Positions 1 through 5,001 of a DNA stretch of 9,142 nucleotides are shown here, in pieces. Each line of letters opens with the position of its first letter. Within the stretch, counting starts at the first letter, position 1. The notes under the pieces are model-generated. The model was given only the letters and a program-made list of their open reading frames with translations. It was not told where the DNA came from and did no database searches. The translations under genes and the position numbers were made by a program. Source of the stretch: Gemmatimonadota bacterium (GTDB taxonomy: Bacteria; JAAXHH01); assembly GCA_026713285.1 (NCBI GenBank), contig JAPOOT010000517.1, positions 1 through 9,142 on the forward strand. Reading direction: 5' to 3'.

Positions 1-519
1 CGGGTTCTCCTGCAACGCACGCAAGGCCTCGTTGCGTTGGCGGACCACCCGTCTGTACTCCTGCAGGGCGGAAAGATACGCCGCGTTGGACTGCGAGATC
101 GCAATGTCCAGAAAACGCCGACGCGAACTCGGCGAGCCCTGCACGAGCCTGCGGTCGTCCGGTGAAATCACCACGGCCGCCAGGATGCCGTACAGATCCG
201 ACAGGTTCCGCCGGGGAGACTCGTTTACGAAGACCTTCTTTCCCGCCTGGCGGGCGTACCTGATCTGCACCTCGACCTCCCGGCCCTCCGCCGACCGCCC
301 CGTTCCCCGTATCAGGAAATGGTCCGATCCCATGCGCACGAGATCCCGGTCCTGTGACTCGCGGCAGGATCGGGCCACGCACAGGTAGTAAATCGCCTCC
401 AGGAGGTTGGTCTTGCCCTGTCCGTTCGTTCCAATAAAAACGTTTGTCTGTAAATCACAGGCCAGCGACAGGTTCGTGTAATTCCTGAAATGGCGGAGGT
501 CCAGCCCTTGCAGGTGCAC
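1..519 (-). CDS. recF: RecF, DNA repair and replication-fork ATPase (N-terminal part, runs off the left edge)
   Basis: The first 173 codons of RecF are present and no stop occurs before the window edge. RecF is an SMC/ABC-like ATPase that binds DNA at gaps and, with RecO and RecR, helps load RecA. The translation begins HLQGLDLRHFRNYTNLSL, the usual RecF opening in which the chain folds towards an RNY segment. The Walker A motif GTNGQGKTN lies at residues 30-38 and is followed by LLEAIYYL, another family hallmark. The downstream SPSSRRRFLDIAISQ block also fits RecF. The start is a GTG two bases after the dnaN stop; GGAAAG, inside the last dnaN codons, sits 6 bases upstream of it and serves as ribosome binding site. 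This implies translational coupling to dnaN. The ABC signature and Walker B lie outside the window. The family call is firm. Confidence 0.96.
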   Translation of the reverse strand, partial: MHLQGLDLRHFRNYTNLSLACDLQTNVFIGTNGQGKTNLLEAIYYLCVARSCRESQDRDLVRMGSDHFLIRGTGRSAEGREVEVQIRYARQAGKKVFVNESPRRNLSDLYGILAAVVISPDDRRLVQGSPSSRRRFLDIAISQSNAAYLSALQEYRRVVRQRNEALRALQENP

Positions 520-521
520 CT

Positions 522-1652
522 TTAACTTTCCGGTTCGGTCGTTCTAAAGGGCATGATCAGGCACTGGTAGTCCTCGCCCTCCGCTTCTTCTTTGGAAGGG
601 GTGATGATCCCCGCGCTGACGGGTGAATCGAGTTTGAAAACCACCTCGTCGCTCTCGATCCGTTCCACGACATCGAGCAGGTACCGGAAGTCGTAGGTCG
701 TATCCATGGCTTCGCCTTCGTATTCGGCCGGCACTTCCTCCCGGGCTTCTCCGCCGATGTCATGGCTGGACGAACTCAATTCGACGAACCCCGGCCGGAA
801 CGAATACCGTATCTGCCGGGTGGAGGGGTTGGACAGGACGGACACCCGGCGGACGGCGCTTTCCAGTTCTTCGCGGTTCACCTTGACCACCTTGTCGTTC
901 CCCGTGGGAATAACCCGTTCGTAATCCGGATAGGTCGCTTCGATCAGCCTGGCGAAAAGCTGGGCGTTCTCGAGTTCGAAATGGACGTGGTTCTGGCCGA
1001 TCGTGATGCGGGACGGCGTATCCGATTCCCCGATGAGGCGCGAGAGGTTGTTCAGCGCTTTTGGCGGCACGATGATCCCCTCCGTGCCCGCATCGGAAAC
1101 ATCGCATGGGAGCGTCGTCTTGGCCAGGCGGTGCCCATCGGTTGCCACCATCCGGACGGCGCCTTTGCCAATGCGCAGGAAAGCGCCCCACAGACTCGGG
1201 TGTACCTCGTCCTTCGATACCGCGTACACCGTCTTGCGGATCAACCGCTGCAACGAAGACGCCGGCAGGGTAATGGTCTGATCCGAAGGCAGATCGGGCA
1301 TCGCCGGGTACTCTTCCTTGCTGATGCCCACAAGGCGAAACACCCCCCTGTCGCACCTGACCGTCACCTTGACCCCATCCACCTCGATATCCACGGGCGC
1401 ATCTGGTAACTCGCGCACCATCTCCGCGAATTTCCGGCCGGGCACCGTGATAGCGCCTCCCTCGGATATCTGGGCGGGTATCTTCGTCACGATGAATATA
1501 TCCAGATCGGTGGCCCCTATCGTCAGGTGGCCGTCTTCCGTCTCAAGGAGCAAGTTGGACAGGATGGGCAGCGTGGACTTCGGAGGGACGACATTCAGGA
1601 CGGTCTGTATACCGCTCATCAGCGTGGAACTGGCCGGTATGGTGATCTTCAC
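522..1652 (-). CDS. dnaN: DNA polymerase III beta subunit (sliding clamp)
   Basis: This encodes the ring-shaped processivity clamp that tethers DNA polymerase III and other clamp-binding proteins to DNA. The 376-residue product is close to the usual length of about 366-378. It opens MKITIPASSTLMSGIQ and contains TLPILSNLLLE (27-37), GATDLDI (46-52), YPAMPDL (115-121) and ATDGHRLA (170-177), all typical of the three-domain clamp fold. The C-terminus has the expected LIMPFR, but continues for six more residues (TTEPES) past the point where the E. coli protein ends. I chose the GTG at 1652 because AAAGGAG lies 7 bases upstream and the protein then begins at the conserved N-terminus. An upstream in-frame start at 1727 would add 25 non-conserved residues. 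The gene lies directly downstream of oriC and two bases before recF. Confidence 0.97.
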   Translation of the reverse strand: MKITIPASSTLMSGIQTVLNVVPPKSTLPILSNLLLETEDGHLTIGATDLDIFIVTKIPAQISEGGAITVPGRKFAEMVRELPDAPVDIEVDGVKVTVRCDRGVFRLVGISKEEYPAMPDLPSDQTITLPASSLQRLIRKTVYAVSKDEVHPSLWGAFLRIGKGAVRMVATDGHRLAKTTLPCDVSDAGTEGIIVPPKALNNLSRLIGESDTPSRITIGQNHVHFELENAQLFARLIEATYPDYERVIPTGNDKVVKVNREELESAVRRVSVLSNPSTRQIRYSFRPGFVELSSSSHDIGGEAREEVPAEYEGEAMDTTYDFRYLLDVVERIESDEVVFKLDSPVSAGIITPSKEEAEGEDYQCLIMPFRTTEPES

Positions 1653-1758
1653 AGGGGTACTCCTTTGGGCAGTCGTCGCCGGTTGCCTTGTTCGATGCAC
1701 TCGGCATGGAATGAACAAAGGCCGCAATTTGTACAGTAACCTTTTACCACTATTGAAT

Positions 1759-1788
1759 ATTATAAAGAAAACCGGAGGCGGTACGCAA
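1759..1788 (-). promoter_or_regulatory. Putative sigma70-type promoter for dnaN-recF
   Basis: On the minus strand a perfect TATAAT (1764-1759) is preceded by TTGCGT (1788-1783), with an 18-base spacer. The -10 is ideal; the -35 matches the consensus in only 3 of 6 positions. Transcription would start near 1752, giving a leader of roughly 100 bases before the dnaN GTG. The site lies on the dnaN side of the AT-rich origin, where chance TATAAT matches are more likely, so this is a candidate only. Confidence 0.4.
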
Positions 1789-1896
1789 GGGATTTGTGAG
1801 GCAAAACCTACTTCATGTTGTATAACGGCGTGGGCAGTCCACTGAAAAAGTACAATATATTGTGTATCTGTATTTATATAGCATGTGTATATAAGA

Positions 1897-1914
1897 AAGA
1901 AAGAATACTAATAA
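1897..1914 (+). promoter_or_regulatory. DnaA-trio-like triplet run beside DnaA boxes
   Basis: Reading 5' to 3', the top strand shows AAG-AAA-GAA-TAC-TAA-TAA, ending four bases before the DnaA box at 1919. All six triplets have A in the middle, and four of six fit the published trio form 3'-[G/A]A[T/A]-5' completely. The run lies on the strand whose 3' end faces the box, as I recall the Bacillus arrangement. Such runs guide DnaA filaments onto single-stranded DNA. AT-rich sequence can give this by chance, so the call is tentative. Confidence 0.4.
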
Positions 1915-1918
1915 AGGA

Positions 1919-1935
1919 TGTGGATATGTGCATAA
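1919..1935 (-). promoter_or_regulatory. Two tandem overlapping DnaA boxes
   Basis: The 17 bases TGTGGATATGTGCATAA hold two minus-strand DnaA boxes sharing one base. The first is TGTGGATAT (one mismatch from the TTATNCACA complement) and the second is TGTGCATAA (a perfect match). They are head-to-tail at 8-base spacing and abut the AT-rich region, the expected place for boxes that nucleate strand opening. Confidence 0.75.
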
Positions 1936-1992
1936 GTGCGTTATGAGCACTATAACTATTAATTAAATCAGTGGTTTATGGAAAAAACACCA

Positions 1993-2001
1993 TGTGGAAA
2001 A
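1993..2001 (-). promoter_or_regulatory. Weak DnaA box (one mismatch)
   Basis: TGTGGAAAA is the complement of TTTTCCACA, one mismatch from TTATNCACA. It has the same orientation as the boxes at 1919-1935 and is the last minus-strand box before orientation flips. It is a plausible low-affinity site. Confidence 0.4.
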
Positions 2002-2021
2002 AGTAGCACCTAAACAGATGT

Positions 2022-2040
2022 TTATCCACACTTATCCACA
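2022..2040 (+). promoter_or_regulatory. Tandem pair of consensus DnaA boxes
   Basis: Two perfect TTATCCACA boxes (2022-2030 and 2032-2040) lie head-to-tail, one base apart, a 10-base period that places them on the same helical face. They are the strongest box pair in the region and probably the main high-affinity DnaA anchor. Confidence 0.92.
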
Positions 2041-2072
2041 CACTAAAGACGAGGAACGGCCAAAACACCCAT

Positions 2073-2081
2073 TTATACACA
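2073..2081 (+). promoter_or_regulatory. DnaA box TTATACACA
   Basis: A perfect match to TTATNCACA with A at the variable position, in the same orientation as the 2022-2040 pair. Confidence 0.8.
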
Positions 2082-2116
2082 TTACATCGACAATTCCCAT
2101 ACCCTTATCCCCCGGG

Positions 2117-2125
2117 TTATCCACA
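2117..2125 (+). promoter_or_regulatory. Consensus DnaA box TTATCCACA
   Basis: A perfect plus-strand match. A degenerate copy, TTATCCCCC, lies 12 bases upstream at 2105-2113. Confidence 0.88.
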
Positions 2126-2190
2126 TTAAATACACCCACCGATCGGCCAGTTGCGCGCATGAACTGATCCGCACCGCTACATGGCCGTAA

Positions 2191-2215
2191 CTTCCGGATC
2201 GGAAGCCTATCCACA
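2191..2215 (+). promoter_or_regulatory. 15-base inverted repeat with adjacent near-consensus DnaA box
   Basis: CTTCCG-GAT-CGGAAG (2191-2205) is a perfect inverted repeat with 6-base arms. One base further on is CTATCCACA (2207-2215), one mismatch from the DnaA consensus. The palindrome could be a binding site for an origin regulator, but I recognise no known motif in it. Confidence 0.4.
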
Positions 2216-2318
2216 TCGAGACCGGATACCCGTAGTGAATAGGTGTGGAATCTTCGGAATCAGAGCGAGTAAACTCTTGTCGGAGAGGAGGTTATGATTG
2301 CTTCACATTGTTAACAAA

Positions 2319-2346
2319 ATGTGGATAACCACCAACTTATCCACAT
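2319..2346. promoter_or_regulatory. Inverted pair of consensus DnaA boxes, possible dnaA terminator hairpin
   Basis: ATGTGGATAA (2319-2328) and TTATCCACAT (2337-2346) form a perfect 10-base inverted repeat with an 8-base spacer. Each arm contains a full consensus DnaA box (2320-2328 minus, 2337-2345 plus). The pair lies about 50 bases past the dnaA stop. In minus-strand RNA the repeat would fold into a hairpin followed by UUUGUU, so it could also act as a weak intrinsic terminator for dnaA. Box identity is clear; terminator activity is inference. Confidence 0.75.
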
Positions 2347-2396
2347 CGTGGCGGGGGAAGCGCCTGGTTGGAGGGGGGTGTTGAACGGCAGACGGG

Positions 2397-3758
2397 TTAA
2401 GACAGCGCATTTTTGATCCTGTCGAGCTCTTCCTGCAAATGCTCGTCGTTCAGCAGGAGCTTTTTCACCGTCTGGCAGGCGTGAATAACGGTCGTGTGGT
2501 CTCTCTTGCCGAAAATCGCGCCTATGTCCTTGAGCGACGCGCGGGTCATGTCGCGGCAAAGGAACATCGCAATCTGGCGGGCCGCCACCACGTGCTTTTT
2601 CCGGGTCTTCGCCACGAGATCCTCGACAGAAACGCCATAGTGACCGGCCACGGCCTTCTGTATGTCCTCTATTCCCACGGATCGCTGTCTTCTGCGGATC
2701 TTGTTCTTCAGCACCCGTTTCGCCACTTCGATCGTGATATCGCAGTGACTAAGCGAAGCATAGGCCAGCAGGCTGAGTACGGCCCCTTCCAGTTCCCGTA
2801 TATTCGATGCGACCCGGTCGGCGATATAAGCGATGACGTCCTGGCTGAGCGACAGTCCGTCCTTGTCCGCCTTCTTCTGTAGAATGGCCTCCCTGGTTTC
2901 GTAATCGGGCAGCTTCATGTCCGCGAGAAGCCCCCATTCGAACCGGGACACGAGACGTTCTTCGAGGCCGGAAAGTTCCTTCGGGATCCGGTCGCTGGTA
3001 AGGACGATCTGCTTGCCCTTCTGCCGAAGCACGTCAAAGGTGTGAAAGAACTCCTCCTGGGTGCGGTCCTTGTGCCCCTTGCAGAAGAACTGTATGTCGT
3101 CTACGATCAACAGATCGACGTTTCGGTAGGTCTGCGCGAACTCCTTCGTCTTTTTTTCCTGGATGGACTCGATGAATTCGCTGTAGAAGATTTCCGAGGT
3201 GACGTAACGGATGCGGTCGACGGTCCCGAGACGCTTCGATTCATGGGCGATCGCCTGCGCCAGGTGGGTCTTGCCCAGGCCTACGCCGCCGTAGATGACC
3301 AGGGGATTGAAGGTTTGCTGGCCCGGGGATTTTACTACGGCCAGGGACGCTGCGTGGGCGAAGTCGTTGCACTCCCCCACGACGAAGTTCTCGAAGGTGT
3401 AATTGTCGTAGAGGTTGTCGGTCTCCACTTCTTCCACGATCTGCCGGTCATCGGCCGGCACGTAGGAGGGCAGGTCGGTAAGCACGGGGACAATCTGGGT
3501 ATTGCCCTCGAAAATATGATAGTCTATGGCCACCGGCCGGCCGAGCTGGGTCGTAACGACCTGCCTGATCTGGTCGTGAAAGCGCTTGAGCATCCGCTCG
3601 CCGGAGAACGGGTTCGGCACCTCTATGGTGAATTTGTCGGATGTAACGTCATGGCCCCTGGTCCGCTCGAACCATGTCGCGAACGTCTGCGCCGGCATCA
3701 TGCCCCTCAGTTCCGACAAGCACACAGACCAAAGCTGTGCAGGGTCTTCCTGCTTCAT
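2397..3758 (-). CDS. dnaA: Chromosomal replication initiator DnaA
   Basis: DnaA binds DnaA boxes, forms an ATP-dependent filament that melts oriC, and recruits the helicase. The 453-residue length fits the family (446 in B. subtilis, 467 in E. coli). Domain I (about 1-90) starts with LWSVCLSELRG; a short linker follows. The AAA+ module opens with YTFENFVVGECNDFAHAA. Walker A is GGVGLGKTH (157-165), Walker B LLIVDDIQFF (216-225), sensor I lies near VLTSDRIPKEL, the arginine-finger region is LEERLVSRFEWGL (265-277), and sensor II includes R321 in RELEGAV. The DNA-binding signature is GKRDHTTVIHA (417-427). The ATG at 3758 gives the canonical N-terminus and has AAGG 9 bases upstream. dnaA is read towards the putative origin, so a fork leaving rightwards would meet it head-on. 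Boxes downstream may also regulate it. Confidence 0.98.
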   Translation of the reverse strand: MKQEDPAQLWSVCLSELRGMMPAQTFATWFERTRGHDVTSDKFTIEVPNPFSGERMLKRFHDQIRQVVTTQLGRPVAIDYHIFEGNTQIVPVLTDLPSYVPADDRQIVEEVETDNLYDNYTFENFVVGECNDFAHAASLAVVKSPGQQTFNPLVIYGGVGLGKTHLAQAIAHESKRLGTVDRIRYVTSEIFYSEFIESIQEKKTKEFAQTYRNVDLLIVDDIQFFCKGHKDRTQEEFFHTFDVLRQKGKQIVLTSDRIPKELSGLEERLVSRFEWGLLADMKLPDYETREAILQKKADKDGLSLSQDVIAYIADRVASNIRELEGAVLSLLAYASLSHCDITIEVAKRVLKNKIRRRQRSVGIEDIQKAVAGHYGVSVEDLVAKTRKKHVVAARQIAMFLCRDMTRASLKDIGAIFGKRDHTTVIHACQTVKKLLLNDEHLQEELDRIKNALS

Positions 3759-3948
3759 TGCGTATTACCTTGTGGACCGAAGGGGATGGAATGCCCGTGA
3801 ACGGATCGTGTGGAATCCCGGTCCGAAAACATACTCGTACACTCGCATGTTACATGCTAAATAGTTGTAATTACTACATTTAAGGTGGTGTTTGGAACTA
3901 CAACAAATCCACGGCAGGCGGAAACGTTGCGGGTAATATCCGAACAAT

Positions 3949-3977
3949 AGTATGTAACGCGAAGCAGGTGCTGTCAA
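3949..3977 (-). promoter_or_regulatory. Putative sigma70-type promoter for dnaA
   Basis: On the minus strand a perfect -35 TTGACA (3977-3972) is followed after 17 bases by CATACT (3954-3949), with a 4/6 -10. An alternative -10, TACTAT, sits 2 bases further on. The start would be near 3942, leaving a leader of about 180 bases before the dnaA ATG. I see no consensus DnaA box overlapping this promoter, which would be the usual route to autoregulation. Confidence 0.5.
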
Positions 3978-4023
3978 GATTAATATCGAAAAGATTTGCG
4001 CCTTCTCGATTACCAAAAACAAC

Positions 4024-4052
4024 TTGACAATTTCGTGATCGCCCGGTATTAT
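4024..4052 (+). promoter_or_regulatory. Strong sigma70-type promoter for the rpmH-rnpA-yidD-yidC transcript
   Basis: TTGACA (4024-4029), a 17-base spacer and TATTAT (4047-4052) make a near-ideal housekeeping promoter. Transcription would start near 4059, about 45 bases before the rpmH ATG. A strong promoter suits a ribosomal-protein gene. No hairpin plus U-tract was found between the plus-strand genes, so the transcript may extend through yidC and mnmE. Confidence 0.8.
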
Positions 4053-4103
4053 CGAGGGCTGTTATTTTTAAGAAAAAAGGCAGGAAATAGCCGGGAGTAA
4101 ACG

Positions 4104-4238
4104 ATGAAGCGGACCTTTCAACCGAGCAATCTCAAGCGGCACCGCAGGCACGGCTTTCGTCGAAGGATGAGCACCAAGGCGGGACGGCTGATTCTGAATC
4201 GCCGCCGCGCCAAGGGAAGGACCCGCGTTGCCGTTTAG
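4104..4238 (+). CDS. rpmH: 50S ribosomal protein L34 (bL34)
   Basis: This 44-residue, strongly basic protein is a component of the large ribosomal subunit. It begins MKRTFQPSNLKRHRRHGFRR, contains MSTKAGRLILNRRRAKGR and ends TRVAV. The pattern MKRTFQPSxxKRxRxHGFRxRMxTxxGRxxLxRRRxKGR is diagnostic and the length is normal. The ATG has GGGAG 7 bases upstream. It is the first gene of the plus-strand cluster and lies 32 bases before the chosen rnpA start. Confidence 0.98.
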   Translation: MKRTFQPSNLKRHRRHGFRRRMSTKAGRLILNRRRAKGRTRVAV

Positions 4239-4270
4239 GCGCCGCCCGAGTGCGGCAGGACCGATGTGCC

Positions 4271-4642
4271 ATGGCCGCCGGTTCCCGACGTTTCCCCCAA
4301 GACGAACGCATGAGACACCGGTGGGAGTTCGAACGCGTCAGGAAGAGCGGGCAGACCGTCCGGGGACGTTCAATGATCCTGTCCCTGGCCTCCTGCCCGG
4401 ACCGGCTTGAACGCCGGGTCGGATTCGTCGTGACCAGGCGCTGCGGCGGAGCGGTCAAGCGTAACCTGGTCCGCCGGAGAATGCGAGAGATCTACCGGCT
4501 GAACAGAAGCCGTCTGAAGAGGGGGATGCATCTGGTGCTCATCGCCCGAAGTCCCGGGCAGGAAGCAACGTACCGCCAGATGAACGAAGAGTTCCTTTCC
4601 CTCTACCATACCGCGGTGACACGCATATGTGGAAAAGGCTGA
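4271..4642 (+). CDS. rnpA: Ribonuclease P protein component
   Basis: This encodes the small basic protein that pairs with the RNase P RNA to mature the 5' ends of tRNAs. With the ATG at 4271 it has 123 residues, matching the usual 110-125. The N-terminal FPQDERMRHRWEFERVRKSGQ corresponds to the family's LxxxxRLRxxxEFxxVxxxG opening. The RNR-type motif is AVKRNLVRRRMREIYR (61-76); residues K63, R64 and N65 are kept and basic residues continue after it. HLVLIAR (87-93) fits the central strand. A GTG at 4250 would add seven residues but lacks a ribosome binding site, whereas CAGGA lies 10 bases before the ATG. The last 16 bases overlap yidD. Confidence 0.95.
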   Translation: MAAGSRRFPQDERMRHRWEFERVRKSGQTVRGRSMILSLASCPDRLERRVGFVVTRRCGGAVKRNLVRRRMREIYRLNRSRLKRGMHLVLIARSPGQEATYRQMNEEFLSLYHTAVTRICGKG

Positions 4643-4890
4643 CCACGGCAATCACGACCGCGCTCGTCTGGGGTGTCCGCGGATACCAACTCGCCGTATC
4701 CCCGCTCCTTCCGCCAAGTTGCAGGTTTACCCCCACCTGTTCAAAGTACGCCATCGAAGCGCTGGAACGAAAGGGCCCGTTCAACGGAACCTGGCTGGCC
4801 GTGCGAAGACTGCTGCGTTGCCATCCCTTTCACCCGGGCGGTTTCGATCCGGTTGAGCGACCGGGCGGCCCTGGCGGCCCGGACGGTTGA
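4627..4890 (+). CDS. yidD: Membrane protein insertion efficiency factor YidD
   Basis: YidD is a small membrane-associated protein that assists YidC-dependent insertion of inner-membrane proteins. The 87-residue product has the diagnostic YQLAVSPLLPPSCRFTPTCSKYAIEALERKG (20-50) and RRLLRCHPFHPGGFDPV (60-76). The three conserved cysteines are at 32, 38 and 65. The N-terminal segment (about 6-28) is amphipathic or hydrophobic. The tail is Gly/Pro-rich (RPGGPGGPDG). Its ATG lies inside the 3' end of rnpA (16-base overlap), with no clear ribosome binding site, which suggests translational coupling. It sits between rnpA and yidC as usual. Confidence 0.96.
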   Translation: MWKRLTTAITTALVWGVRGYQLAVSPLLPPSCRFTPTCSKYAIEALERKGPFNGTWLAVRRLLRCHPFHPGGFDPVERPGGPGGPDG

Positions 4891-4941
4891 GGTGGTAGAA
4901 GCGACCCGGACGGGTTAAGCGGTTGAAGCGGCCCTGGCGGC
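4865..4941 (+). repeat. 14-base perfect direct repeat spanning the yidD 3' end and the yidD-yidC spacer
   Basis: GCGGCCCTGGCGGC occurs at 4865-4878, inside the last codons of yidD, and again at 4928-4941 in the spacer, 63 bases apart. CGGTTGA also recurs (4884-4890, 4920-4926). The spacer therefore looks like a decayed local duplication of the yidD tail. The GC-rich, partly self-complementary copies could also form RNA structure before yidC. Confidence 0.55.
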
Positions 4942-5001
4942 TTAGGCGAACCACTCGATTAGCCGCAGGCCACGGCTTGAAACCCTGGAATTACACCGAC
5001 A

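Larger units (their letters stand above)
1846..1985. promoter_or_regulatory. AT-rich DNA unwinding element candidate
   Basis: This segment is conspicuously AT-rich against the GC-rich surroundings. It contains runs such as TACAATATATTG, TATTTATATAG, TATATAAG and TATTAATTAAATCA. It borders the tandem minus-strand DnaA boxes at 1919-1935 and contains a further weak box at 1884-1892. In known bacterial origins the duplex first melts in such a segment next to DnaA boxes. The edges are approximate and set by eye. Confidence 0.7.
1846..2346. other. oriC: Putative chromosomal replication origin (oriC)
   Basis: The 744-base gap between dnaA and dnaN holds no credible gene. It carries seven perfect 9-mers matching TTATNCACA: 1927-1935 (-), 2022-2030 (+), 2032-2040 (+), 2073-2081 (+), 2117-2125 (+), 2320-2328 (-) and 2337-2345 (+). 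Single-mismatch copies lie at 1884-1892 (-), 1919-1927 (-), 1993-2001 (-) and 2207-2215 (+). An AT-rich stretch (about 1846-1985) lies on the dnaN side and is the likely unwinding element. The position between dnaA and dnaN and the box density are what is known from origins such as the Bacillus subtilis downstream oriC region. Boxes left of about 2010 point to the minus strand and those in the 2022-2125 cluster to the plus strand. Origin function is inferred; the boxes are directly visible. Confidence 0.92.
3759..4103. promoter_or_regulatory. Divergent dnaA / rpmH control region
   Basis: This 345-base gap holds no credible gene; it carries promoter candidates facing both ways (3949-3977 minus and 4024-4052 plus). 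In the dnaA leader there is a perfect inverted repeat GCATG-TTA-CATGC (3845-3857) and the palindrome GTAATTAC (3867-3874). Either could be an operator or leader-RNA structure; I recognise neither. TGTGG-containing fragments at 3771 and 3810 diverge too far from TTATNCACA to be called DnaA boxes. Confidence 0.55.

Noticed and set aside
762..1409. 215-codon plus-strand open frame opposite dnaN
   Set aside because: It is antisense to the well-supported dnaN gene and has no recognisable domain; long shadow frames are expected in GC-rich DNA.
2032..2214. 60-codon minus-strand open frame inside the dnaA-dnaN gap
   Set aside because: It runs across four consensus DnaA boxes, has no convincing ribosome binding site, and its translation resembles no family I know. 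The DnaA boxes explain the sequence.
2584..2599. CACGTG within dnaA as a second parS
   Set aside because: Only the six-base core matches; the flanks do not fit GTTNCACGTGAAAC.
3042..3800. 252-codon plus-strand open frame opposite dnaA
   Set aside because: It is fully antisense to conserved dnaA motifs (Walker A and B) and its translation is compositionally biased, as expected of a complement frame.
3765..4022. 85-codon minus-strand open frame in the dnaA-rpmH gap
   Set aside because: It overlaps the dnaA promoter and leader and has no ribosome binding site or recognisable motif.
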